DNA of 64,000 nt from Fibrella rubiginis (GTDB lineage: Bacteria > Bacteroidota > Bacteroidia > Cytophagales > Spirosomataceae). The first letter of the stretch is position 1. Each line of letters opens with the position of its first letter. Under the pieces are notes generated by a model that ran no database searches, was not told where the DNA came from, and saw nothing but the letters and a program-made list of their open reading frames with translations. Positions 27,440-34,988 of the stretch are shown here, piece after piece. The translations under genes were made by a program, and so were the position numbers. Location: NCBI RefSeq assembly GCF_017353185.1, contig NZ_JAFMYV010000004.1:1-64000 (forward strand), in the 5' to 3' direction.

Positions 27440-27443
27440 AATT

Positions 27444-27545
27444 AATGAGTGAATGAGCGAATGAGTGATTGAGTGAATAGGATAATGCCGAGGCACACTT
27501 GCGTCAGCCTATTCACTCAATCACTCATTCGCTCATTCACTCATT
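27444..27545. repeat. Perfect 38-bp inverted repeat made of octamer words
   Basis: Arms 27444-27481 and 27508-27545 are fully complementary. Each arm is a run of five words: AATGAGTG, AATGAGCG, AATGAGTG, ATTGAGTG, AATAGG. It fills the gap between the PIG-L stop (27439) and the pgmB ATG (27552), leaving 4 and 6 nt. Confidence 0.95.
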
Positions 27546-27551
27546 CAAATT

Positions 27552-28223
27552 ATGATCAAAGCCTTTCTATTTGACCTTGACGGCGTGCTGGTTGATACCG
27601 CCGTATTTCATTACCAGGCCTGGCGGCGAATGGCCAATTCGCTGGGGTTTGATTTTACGCACGAGTTCAACGAAACACTCAAAGGTGTGAGCCGGATGGA
27701 TTCGCTCGACCGGATTCTGGCCCTGGGCGGTGTAGCCCTGCCTGATGAGCGCAAGCTGGAACTGGCTGCGCAGAAAAACGACTGGTACCTCGAACTCGTC
27801 AACCAAATGACACCCGACGATATACTGCCTGGTGCGGAAGCGTTTGTGGAACAGGCCAAACGGGCGGGGATGAAAATTGCCCTCGGTTCGGTTTCAAAAA
27901 ACGCGCCGCTGATCCTGGCACGCGTGGGCCTCACGCACGTGTTTGATGCCATCATCGACGGCTCGAAAATTACGCACAGCAAACCCGACCCGGAGGTGTT
28001 TCTGAACGGTGCCGCCGAACTAAACGTGCAGCCTGCCGAGTGTGTCGTGTTTGAAGACGCCGTGGCAGGCATCGAAGCCGCCAAACGGGGTAATATGTTT
28101 GCCCTGGGCATTGGCTCACCCGATGTGCTGACCGAAGCCGATTTAGTTGTCCCCTCCCTGGAGCACATCACTGTTGCCGAACTGCTGGCCGCCGTTGACA
28201 AAGCGCAGGGGCTGGGTTATTAA
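27552..28223 (+). CDS. pgmB: Beta-phosphoglucomutase
   Basis: This HAD-superfamily enzyme converts beta-glucose-1-phosphate to glucose-6-phosphate in the cytoplasm. The 223 residues carry the nucleophile motif FDLDGVLVDT (D8, with D10 as acid/base) and the cap region FDFTHEFNETLKGVSRMDSLDRIL with the substrate-binding LKGVSR. The remaining motifs are GSVSKNAP (Ser/Thr), SKPDPEVFL (Lys) and VVFEDAVAGIEAA (Mg2+ Glu/Asp). It lies directly upstream of the GH65 phosphorylase, which makes its substrate, and a word-type hairpin sits on each side. Confidence 0.95.
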   Translation: MIKAFLFDLDGVLVDTAVFHYQAWRRMANSLGFDFTHEFNETLKGVSRMDSLDRILALGGVALPDERKLELAAQKNDWYLELVNQMTPDDILPGAEAFVEQAKRAGMKIALGSVSKNAPLILARVGLTHVFDAIIDGSKITHSKPDPEVFLNGAAELNVQPAECVVFEDAVAGIEAAKRGNMFALGIGSPDVLTEADLVVPSLEHITVAELLAAVDKAQGLGY

Positions 28224-28235
28224 GTCTGATGTTTA

Positions 28236-28327
28236 AAGTCTAAAGTTTAAGGTTCAATGTCCAAAGTTGCTCCGCATTCCGGTTAACGCGGAGCAACCTT
28301 GGACATTGAACTTTAGACATTGAACTT
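28236..28327. repeat. 40-nt-arm inverted repeat between pgmB and the GH65 gene
   Basis: Arms 28236-28275 and 28288-28327 match at about 34 of 40 positions. Words include AAGTTTAAGG, TTCAATGTCC and GACATTGAACTTTAG. The inner part is GTTGCTCCGC/GCGGAGCAAC. It ends 5 nt before the GH65 ATG. Confidence 0.85.
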
Positions 28328-28332
28328 ATTTT

Positions 28333-30666
28333 ATGAAACAGTACCTTACCAACGACCCCTGGTGTGTGGTCGAAGACGGGTTTCACCCGCAGTATAATGA
28401 AGTGACCGAGAGCCTCATGAGCCTCGGCAATGGCCGGCTGGGCGGGCGCGGTAATTTCGAAGAGAAATTCACCGGTAAAACGCTGCCCGGCAACTACGTG
28501 GCAGGCGTTTATTACCCCGACAAAACCCGCGTTGGCTGGTGGAAAAACGGCTACCCCGACTATTTCGCCAAGGTGCTCAACGCCGCCAACTGGATAGGCA
28601 TCGACGTAGACGTAGAATACGAAACGCTCGACCTGAACACCTGCGAGGTGCGTGATTTCCGGCGGGTGCTCAACATGCAGGAGGGCTATCTGGAGCGCTC
28701 CTTTATCGCGGTGCTAAAAAGCGGCAAAGAAGTAAAGGTCAACGCGAAACGATTTTGCTCGATCGTCGACGATGAAGCCGGGGCGATCCGCTACAGCATC
28801 ACGCCGCTGAATTTCGACGCCAAGATTACCATTACGCCCTACATCGACGGGGCGATCCGCAACAAGGACGCCAACTACGACGAGACGTTCTGGGACGAGG
28901 TGCGCAAAGAAACCGGCTATGGCGAAGCCTACATTGAATTACGGACCCGCAAAACCGGCTTCCACGTCGTGACCGGTATGTGCGTGGAAGTGGAGCAAAA
29001 CGGGGTTAAACTCGACTACCAGTCGCAGCCGATCAAGTACGAAAAGTATGTAGCCAACCGCATGACTCTCGACTGTCGGCAGGGGCAGGAAACGGTCATT
29101 TTCAAGTACGCCGTGAACCTGTCGTCGCTGAACTATGACTCAGACGAACTGCTAAAATCGGCGCATCAGTATATTCAGCGCATCTCACGGAAGGGCTACG
29201 ACAAAATGCTGTTTGAGCAGCAGCAAGCCTGGGCCGACAAGTGGAAGATGAACGACATCACCATCGACGGGGATTCGGACGGTCGCACCGTTGCTGCGCA
29301 GCAGGGAATTCGGTTCAACATTTTTCAGTTAAATCAAACGTATACCGGTGAAGATGAACGGCTTAACATCGGCCCCAAAGGGTTTACCGGCGAAAAATAT
29401 GGCGGATCGACCTACTGGGATACGGAAGCCTACTGCCTGCCGTTTTACCTCGCCACTGCCGATCAGAAAGTAGCGCGTAACCTGCTGGTGTACCGCTACA
29501 AACAGCTGGGAAAAGCCATCGAGAACGCGCAGAAACTGGGCTTCCGGGCCGGGGCCGCGCTGTACCCGATGGTGACGATGAACGGCGAGGAATGCCATAA
29601 CGAATGGGAGATCACCTTCGAAGAGATCCACCGCAACGGGGCCATTGCCTACGCCATTTACGATTATGTGCGCTACACCGGCGACGAGACGTACCTGGCC
29701 GAATATGGCCTGGAAGTACTCGTAGCCATCAGCCGCTTCTGGAGTCAGCGGGTAAACTGGTCGGAGGCTAAGCAGCAGTACGTAATGCTGGGCGTAACGG
29801 GACCGAACGAGTACGAAAACAACGTCAACAACAACTGGTACACGAACTACATCGCCGCCTGGACACTTCGCTATACCATGCAGGCCGTAGACATTGTGAA
29901 GCGCATTGACCCCGCTGCCTTCGCCGAACTAACCGACCGGATTCACTTCCGCGAGGAAAAAGAGATCGCCAAGGCAAAGGATATCGTCGAGAAAATGCAT
30001 TATCCGTTTGACGAAACGCGGCAGGTGTTTTTGCAGCAAAGCGACTTTCTCGACAAAGACATTATGCCCGTCTCGGAGATTCCGAAAGGACAGCGGCCAC
30101 TAAACCAAAACTGGTCGTGGGACCGAATTTTACGTTCCTGCTTCATCAAACAGGCCGACGTATTGCAGGGCCTTTATTTCTTCGAAGATGAGTTCGACAC
30201 GGCAACGCTGCAACGCAACTTTGACTTCTACGAGCCCATGACCGTGCATGAGTCGTCGCTGTCGCCCTGCGTGCACAGCATACAGGCGTCGAAACTGGGC
30301 ATGAAGGAGAAAGCTTATGAGATGTACCTCCGCACCGCTCGCCTCGATCTGGACGATTATAATAACGACACCGAAGACGGCTGCCACATCACGAGTATGG
30401 CCGGCACGTGGCTGGCCGTAGTGCAGGGTTTCGGGGGTATGCGTGTCACCGCCGACGGTCTTTCGCTAGCTCCCTACTGCCCTGATGGCTGGACATCCTT
30501 TTCTTTCAAAATCCGCTTCCGTGGCGCTCTTTTGCAAGTGACGACTACGCAGCAGACTGTTTCGGTTGAGAACTTCTCTCCGCAACCCATTACGCTGCAC
30601 ATGCACGGGCAGACCGTAACGGTAGGCGCTAATGCGAAGCAGGAAGTGCCGGTTGTGCTGGCGTAA
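28333..30666 (+). CDS. GH65 family disaccharide phosphorylase (probable maltose phosphorylase)
   Basis: It phosphorolyses a glucose disaccharide to glucose and beta-glucose-1-phosphate. The 777 residues show the GH65 layout: an N-terminal beta-sandwich (LSLGNGRLGGRGNFEE), an (alpha/alpha)6 barrel with KGFTGEKYGGSTYWDTEAYCLPFY, and VTGPNEYENNVNNNWYTNY containing the catalytic Glu (E493). A phosphate-binding HESSLSPCVHS region and a C-terminal beta domain follow. HWD-type changes that mark trehalose or kojibiose enzymes cannot be judged without alignment, so the substrate remains inferred from the amylase and pgmB nearby. No signal peptide is present, so it is cytoplasmic. Confidence 0.93.
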   Translation: MKQYLTNDPWCVVEDGFHPQYNEVTESLMSLGNGRLGGRGNFEEKFTGKTLPGNYVAGVYYPDKTRVGWWKNGYPDYFAKVLNAANWIGIDVDVEYETLDLNTCEVRDFRRVLNMQEGYLERSFIAVLKSGKEVKVNAKRFCSIVDDEAGAIRYSITPLNFDAKITITPYIDGAIRNKDANYDETFWDEVRKETGYGEAYIELRTRKTGFHVVTGMCVEVEQNGVKLDYQSQPIKYEKYVANRMTLDCRQGQETVIFKYAVNLSSLNYDSDELLKSAHQYIQRISRKGYDKMLFEQQQAWADKWKMNDITIDGDSDGRTVAAQQGIRFNIFQLNQTYTGEDERLNIGPKGFTGEKYGGSTYWDTEAYCLPFYLATADQKVARNLLVYRYKQLGKAIENAQKLGFRAGAALYPMVTMNGEECHNEWEITFEEIHRNGAIAYAIYDYVRYTGDETYLAEYGLEVLVAISRFWSQRVNWSEAKQQYVMLGVTGPNEYENNVNNNWYTNYIAAWTLRYTMQAVDIVKRIDPAAFAELTDRIHFREEKEIAKAKDIVEKMHYPFDETRQVFLQQSDFLDKDIMPVSEIPKGQRPLNQNWSWDRILRSCFIKQADVLQGLYFFEDEFDTATLQRNFDFYEPMTVHESSLSPCVHSIQASKLGMKEKAYEMYLRTARLDLDDYNNDTEDGCHITSMAGTWLAVVQGFGGMRVTADGLSLAPYCPDGWTSFSFKIRFRGALLQVTTTQQTVSVENFSPQPITLHMHGQTVTVGANAKQEVPVVLA

Positions 30667-30688
30667 ATCGCCCGTGTTGACTTGCCCC

Positions 30689-30729
30689 ATCGTCTGGATA
30701 ACCAACTGGTTGTTCAGACGATTTTTTTT
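30689..30729 (+). terminator. Rho-independent terminator after the GH65 gene
   Basis: ATCGTCTG pairs with CAGACGAT, and AACCA/TGGTT extends the stem inside. A run of eight T follows. It ends the pgmB-GH65 unit. Confidence 0.9.
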
Positions 30730-30803
30730 GCTGGTGAATCTGCCAAAACCTGTCCCACTAGAAAAAAATAACGCACATCCTTATATTAAACTACTTAATC
30801 TAT

Positions 30804-30811
30804 TACATTTG
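30804..30811 (+). promoter_or_regulatory. -7 element TACATTTG upstream of the beta-barrel gene
   Basis: A perfect TAnnTTTG lies 35 nt before the ATG at 30847 in an AT-rich gap. A -33 element is not clear. Confidence 0.45.
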
Positions 30812-30846
30812 TACACAATTTATAAATAATTCATCATCAACGCTTT

Positions 30847-31509
30847 ATGAAAACTATTTTCTTTTTTGCCTGTGTGTTAGGAGGGTTACCCGCGTTAGCG
30901 CAGGTAAGCAAACCGTTTAAAGTCAACGTAGCTGCCGGCTACGGCATACAGCCCACGAGTGGCGCACGCGGCGGGGTTTTGGTGGGCATTGAACCACGCT
31001 ATAGCTTGAGCAATCAGCTTGAATTGGGTATTCGGCTGGGCGGCGTTTTTCCCTCACAATCAGTACCTGCCACCGTATATCAGGCAGATCGGTACACGGC
31101 AACCCCGGTTGTGTCGACGTTGGCAACGGCTAATTTCTGGCTTTCACCGGGCCGATTCCGTCCCTATATTGGTATTGGGTTGGGTAATTACTGGGCTACC
31201 ACATCTACCTATACAACCGAGGTTCGCCCCAATGGCGGTATATCAGTCAGCAGCATTGGGCGAAGTGTGAGTAAACCGGGGGGCATGGTGCGAATAGGCG
31301 CAAAAGCGGGACACGTGCACCTGGCCGCCGAGTACAACCTGGTAGGCAGCACCACGCAGCAGGATCCAGATTACCGTGATGCGGCTATTTTGGGCTACAT
31401 GAATGGACAACCCCTTTATGACAACACCACAAAAGTCATTAACTGGACTACGCCCAACGCTTACTTTGGCATCCAGTTGGGCGTCGATATCGGTGGTGGC
31501 GTACGCTAA
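30847..31509 (+). CDS. Outer-membrane beta-barrel protein of unknown function
   Basis: The 220 residues begin with a signal peptide (MKTIFFFACVLGGLPALAQ). Alternating amphipathic strands follow, typical of small eight-stranded barrels: FKVNVAAGYGIQP, GGVLVGIEPRYSLSNQLELGIRLGG, FRPYIGIGLGNYW, GMVRIGAKAGHVHLAAEYNLVG and NAYFGIQLGVDIGGG. It has its own -7 element and follows a terminator, so it is probably monocistronic. No specific function can be named. It fits the general outer-membrane-beta-barrel families abundant in Bacteroidota. Confidence 0.83.
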   Translation: MKTIFFFACVLGGLPALAQVSKPFKVNVAAGYGIQPTSGARGGVLVGIEPRYSLSNQLELGIRLGGVFPSQSVPATVYQADRYTATPVVSTLATANFWLSPGRFRPYIGIGLGNYWATTSTYTTEVRPNGGISVSSIGRSVSKPGGMVRIGAKAGHVHLAAEYNLVGSTTQQDPDYRDAAILGYMNGQPLYDNTTKVINWTTPNAYFGIQLGVDIGGGVR

Positions 31510-31523
31510 CTAAGTAGCTTCAG

Positions 31524-31555
31524 TTGGCACCACCAGACTATATTCATTAATTTTG
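31524..31555 (+). promoter_or_regulatory. Promoter of the glycosyltransferase gene (TTGG-N20-TAATTTTG)
   Basis: TTGG (31524-31527) and TAATTTTG (31548-31555) are 20 nt apart, and the ATG at 31560 follows only 4 nt after the -7 element. The predicted transcript would start at or next to the start codon (leaderless). Confidence 0.65.
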
Positions 31556-31559
31556 GCCT

Positions 31560-32798
31560 ATGAATATTGCCGTTTGGCACAACCTTCCCAGCGGTGGAGC
31601 CAGCCGCGCCCTCAATCAGCACATTAAAGGATTGGCCGAACGGGGCCACCAGCTTACGGTCTACACTACTTCGATGGCCGACAGTGCCTACCTCGACGTA
31701 GACAAGTATGTGGTAGCTACCCACGTGGTGCCACTGGATATGACGCTCCGGTTCCGGCACATCTACCGCGACCAACTGCGTTCTATCGCCTACCTGCCCG
31801 ATACGCAGATTGAACGGATGCTGGCCGCCTGCCAGCAGTTGGCCGAAAAAATCAATGCCGGGGGGCACGACCTGCTGTTTGCCAACTCCTGCCAGCAGTT
31901 TATGATGCCCTACATTGGGCGATTTGTCAACGGACCAAAGCTACTTTACCTCCAGGAGCCAAACCGAACCCTCTACGAAGCTTTCCCAAAACAGCGCTGG
32001 GCGGCGTTGCCCGCCGCCAGCGGCCGTTGGCGAGATAAAGCTTACCGAAAAGCGTTTTGGCATGACCTCTTCGAGCAACGTCAGGCCCGGGTACGGGTGC
32101 GCGAAGAACTGGCCAACTACCATACCTATGATCAGGTACTGGTCAACTCGCATTTCAGCAACGAAAGCGTGGTGAAAGCGTACGGTCATGGCGCCAGCGT
32201 ATGTTACCTTGGCATCGACGCCGCGCTTTTTCCCGACCTGAATCTCCCCCGAAAGCCCTTCGTGATGGGACTGGGAGCCTTTTTCCCGCACAAACGCCCC
32301 GACACGGCCATCCATACAGTGGCGCAACTACCCGATGCCAGTCGGCCACCGTTGGTATGGGTAGGCAATATGGGCAATCAGGAATACGTGGCCGAAATGC
32401 GTCAACTGGCAACCAACCTTGGGGTTGATTTTCAGACCCGCGAACGGGTTACGCAACAGGAACTGGTCCAGTTGCTCAACACAGCATCCTGCCTGCTCTA
32501 TACCTCCGAACTGGAACCGTTTGGCTATGCTCCCCTGGAGGCCAATGCGTGTGGACTACCCACTGTAGCGATTGCTGAAGGGGGCATCCGTGAAACCGTG
32601 ATCGACGAGAAAAATGGCTTGTTATGCCCCCGCGATCCCGTTCAACTGGCAGCGGCTGTGGAACGTCTGCTGACCGACGAATCGCTGTTTCAACGCTTGT
32701 CGGAGCAAGGCAAAGCATGGGTAGCCGATAAGTGGATCATTGACCAGGCCGTTGATCGGGTGGAAAAAGCATTGGAAAACGTCCTTCGTCAGGCGTGA
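31560..32798 (+). CDS. Glycosyltransferase family 4 protein
   Basis: This is a retaining GT-B glycosyltransferase of 412 residues. The N-terminal half starts MNIAVWHNLPSGGASRALNQHIKGLAERGHQL, the acceptor-side Rossmann domain. The C-terminal half holds the nucleotide-sugar site: GLGAFFPHKRPDTAI, VWVGNMGNQEY, YTSELEPFGYAPLEANACGLPTVAI (with the EPFG...E motif) and GGIRETVIDEKNGLLC. The nearby HldD suggests a role in cell-envelope glycans, but the product is unknown. It appears to be transcribed alone from a near-leaderless promoter and converges with the small GNAT gene 3 nt after its stop. Confidence 0.92.
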   Translation: MNIAVWHNLPSGGASRALNQHIKGLAERGHQLTVYTTSMADSAYLDVDKYVVATHVVPLDMTLRFRHIYRDQLRSIAYLPDTQIERMLAACQQLAEKINAGGHDLLFANSCQQFMMPYIGRFVNGPKLLYLQEPNRTLYEAFPKQRWAALPAASGRWRDKAYRKAFWHDLFEQRQARVRVREELANYHTYDQVLVNSHFSNESVVKAYGHGASVCYLGIDAALFPDLNLPRKPFVMGLGAFFPHKRPDTAIHTVAQLPDASRPPLVWVGNMGNQEYVAEMRQLATNLGVDFQTRERVTQQELVQLLNTASCLLYTSELEPFGYAPLEANACGLPTVAIAEGGIRETVIDEKNGLLCPRDPVQLAAAVERLLTDESLFQRLSEQGKAWVADKWIIDQAVDRVEKALENVLRQA

Positions 32799-32801
32799 CA
32801 T

Positions 32802-33113
32802 TTAGAAGTCGTTCACGTCATATTCGTCCGAAACAACACGCTGCCAATCGGGGTGACGTTTGAGGTAAGTGGCCACGAAAGGACAGAGCGGCACAATCTT
32901 GAGTTGGTGCGCTTCCACGTAGTCGAGCACCTGTTTTACGAGATTTGAGCCGATACCCTTTCCTTCCAGGTCGGGATGTACTTCGGTATGGGTTAATGCC
33001 AGCGTGTGGTTATCAACCTGCTCAAAAACCACCATCGACAGCTTGCCATCGGTGTGTAGTTCAAAGCGGTGTTTGTCTTGGTTTAGCGTAACCGTTTGTT
33101 CAGAAATAGCCAT
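32802..33113 (-). CDS. GNAT-like N-acetyltransferase (Acetyltransf_CG/YjdJ type)
   Basis: The 103 residues form the short acetyl-CoA-binding family (PF14542). The strand-rich N-terminus (KHRFELHTDGKLSMVVFEQVDN) is followed by LTHTEVHPDLEGKGIGSNLVKQVLDYVEAHQLKIVPLCPFVATYLKRHPDW. The GKGIGS loop and the conserved PLCPFV/HP end are family hallmarks. The substrate is unknown. The gene converges with the glycosyltransferase gene, the two stops being about 3 nt apart. Confidence 0.93.
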   Translation of the reverse strand: MAISEQTVTLNQDKHRFELHTDGKLSMVVFEQVDNHTLALTHTEVHPDLEGKGIGSNLVKQVLDYVEAHQLKIVPLCPFVATYLKRHPDWQRVVSDEYDVNDF

Positions 33114-33194
33114 AAAAACCTGTAGTCTGTGTGCGCCTGTTGGTAGAAATGACTAACTTCCGTACCTAAATGTTCACCGTAGACCCTAAAAACC

Positions 33195-33650
33195 ATGACT
33201 AGTTCGCTTCGCCACTGGGCCGTTTTCGGTCTGCTGATGCTCTCCTGGGCCTGTGTGCAACACCGTCCTGCCGACGGCACGCAGCAAGCCAGCCTGTTGC
33301 CTACTATTGATACCACCGGGCATGACCTCAATCCGGCTCAGGCAAAGGAATTTATTGCTACTCACCCGGGCGTGGTTGTTCTTGATGTGCGCACCCCCGA
33401 CGAATTCCAGGCCGGTCATATTAAAGAAGCCACAAACATCAACCTCTACGACTCGCACTTTGCCAAGCAGCTAGCCACGCTCGACCGGTCTAAAACGTAT
33501 GTGGTGCACTGCGCCGCAGGCCTGCCCAACGGACGAAGCCGCAAAGCTATTGCCCTGATGGATAGCCTCGGTTTTAAGGAGACGCATCACATGAACGGCG
33601 GTTTCAGTGCCTGGCAGCAGGCAGGACAGCCGGTGGTGAAAAAACCGTAA
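33195..33650 (+). CDS. Rhodanese-domain lipoprotein
   Basis: The 151 residues have a lipoprotein signal (HWAVFGLLMLSWAC, lipidated C20) and one rhodanese domain: FIATHPGVVVLDVRTPDEFQAGHIKEATNINL and the active-site Cys C106 in YVVHCAAGLPNGRSRKA. The Cys-to-Arg loop is longer than the usual CxxxxR (Arg at +8, not +5), which may alter substrate preference toward larger groups. It probably sits in the periplasm, attached to a membrane, and transfers sulfur or senses oxyanions. It converges with hldD, whose stop is 3 nt away. Confidence 0.9.
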   Translation: MTSSLRHWAVFGLLMLSWACVQHRPADGTQQASLLPTIDTTGHDLNPAQAKEFIATHPGVVVLDVRTPDEFQAGHIKEATNINLYDSHFAKQLATLDRSKTYVVHCAAGLPNGRSRKAIALMDSLGFKETHHMNGGFSAWQQAGQPVVKKP

Positions 33651-33653
33651 GGT

Positions 33654-34619
33654 TTAGAGGTAGGTACCCGCCTGCAGGTAGTGCTTCACGTAGTCTTCGA
33701 TACCAGCTTCGAGCGTGTAGAACGGCCGTTCGTAGCCAATAGAGCGCAGCTTGGCCATGTTGGCCTGCGTATAGTACTGGTACTTGTCGCGGATGTCGGC
33801 GGGGGTATCAATGAAGTCGATCTGGGGGGGAAGGCCCATTGCCGCAAAGGTGTTGATGGCCAGATCGAGGAAAGGGCGGGCAATGCCACTGCCCAGGTTG
33901 TAGATGCCGGAGTTGCGGCGGTGGTGCATAAGGAACAGACACACTTCGACCACATCTTTCACATACACAAAATCGCGCATTTGGCCGCCGTCGGTAAAGT
34001 TGGGATTGTGCGACCGGAACAGCTTCATGCTACCCGTTTGGCTAATCTGTCGGTGCGCGTGAAAAATGACCGATGCCATACGCCCTTTGTGGTATTCGTT
34101 GGGGCCGTAGACGTTGAAGAACTTCAATCCAGCCCAGAAAAATGGTTTCCGCTCCTGCTCCAGCGCCCAGATATCGAAATTATTTTTCGACTCGCCGTAA
34201 GGGTTCAGCGGTTTCAGTTGCGGAATCAGCGACTCGTTATCATCATAGCCTAGTTCGCCAAGACCATACGTAGCGGCCGATGAAGCGTAGACCAGAGGAA
34301 TTTGGTATTCAATGCATTTCGCCCATATTTTCTGCGAATAAGCAACGTTAAGGTGCTCGAAGATAGCGTAGTCAAATTCGGTGGTATCGGTACGGGCACC
34401 GATGTGGAAGAGAAATTCAACTTCCTGATAGTTAGCGTCGAGCCAATCGAAAAACTGCTCCCGGTCTACGTATTCCTGAATGTGTTTTCCGTCGAGGTTA
34501 GGCTTTTTGTCGGGGTTCGAAAAATCGTCGACTGCGATGATATAATTGAAATTTTCCTGATTGAGCTTTTGTATTAAACAACTGCCAATGAAGCCGGCAG
34601 CCCCCGTCACAATGATCAT
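33654..34619 (-). CDS. hldD: ADP-L-glycero-D-manno-heptose 6-epimerase
   Basis: This enzyme makes ADP-L-glycero-D-manno-heptose for the lipopolysaccharide core. The 321 residues are an extended short-chain dehydrogenase fold: NAD(P) loop TGAAGFIGS (4-12), SSAATYG, catalytic Y141 and K145 in NPYGESKNNFD, and the family-specific GLKFFNVYGPNEYHKGRMASV and DFVYVKDVVEV. Length and motifs match HldD/RfaD. The upstream 369-nt gap (34620-34988) separates it from queD on the opposite strand. Confidence 0.95.
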   Translation of the reverse strand: MIIVTGAAGFIGSCLIQKLNQENFNYIIAVDDFSNPDKKPNLDGKHIQEYVDREQFFDWLDANYQEVEFLFHIGARTDTTEFDYAIFEHLNVAYSQKIWAKCIEYQIPLVYASSAATYGLGELGYDDNESLIPQLKPLNPYGESKNNFDIWALEQERKPFFWAGLKFFNVYGPNEYHKGRMASVIFHAHRQISQTGSMKLFRSHNPNFTDGGQMRDFVYVKDVVEVCLFLMHHRRNSGIYNLGSGIARPFLDLAINTFAAMGLPPQIDFIDTPADIRDKYQYYTQANMAKLRSIGYERPFYTLEAGIEDYVKHYLQAGTYL

Positions 34620-34815
34620 GAGATACTTCTGTTAGACCTAAATTCGATAGATACTCGACAACGACCTACTAATCAATTAAAAAAGTGGGCATAAAGGTAT
34701 CTGTTTTCATAAGACTAAACCATACCCTCGTTGTAGATTTTGTAGTACTATTCCGCTATTAGGCAGTAATTAACTCTTTCTGGTAACATCGAGCCGCTAA
34801 AATCAATAGTCTTTG

Positions 34816-34891
34816 CCAGCAGACCGCTGTGCTGACTACAGTTGGCGGGCTACACTTTTCCACGCCGGAAGGCAGGCTCCGGTGGGTCAGG
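34816..34891 (+). ncRNA. Candidate structured RNA in the hldD-queD gap (unassigned)
   Basis: This GC-rich block lies inside an AT-rich gap. CCGC(34827)...GCGG encloses CTGT...ACAG. A second element, CCAC...GTGG, encloses GCC-GGAA-GGC. A possible -7 element TAGTCTTTG precedes it at 34807-34815. It lies upstream of, not inside, the predicted queD leader. No known riboswitch or SRP/6S consensus fits. Existence is inferred from base-pairing potential only. Confidence 0.3.
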
Positions 34892-34904
34892 AAGTAATTT
34901 GTAC

Positions 34905-34936
34905 TTTCCCGATATGGGTCAATATCCGTACTTTTG
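34905..34936 (+). promoter_or_regulatory. Candidate queD promoter (TTTC-N20-TACTTTTG)
   Basis: TACTTTTG (34929-34936) is a perfect -7 element, and TTTC (34905-34908) lies 20 nt upstream. The leader to the ATG at 34989 would be about 45-48 nt. Confidence 0.5.
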
Positions 34937-34988
34937 TCATTTCAACCCTACGGCGTTATCTGGCAACCGCCGCTAACAAACCAGATCC

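Noticed and set aside
27444..27545. Octamer repeats as a possible CRISPR or direct-repeat array
   Set aside because: Units are contiguous 8-mers without spacers and are mirrored as an inverted repeat; no cas gene is present.
34816..34891. Resemblance to the SRP RNA domain IV because of a GGAA tetraloop
   Set aside because: The flanking 3' side reads GGCAGGCTCC and lacks the required AGCAG; the 5' side lacks GTCAGG in front of the loop.
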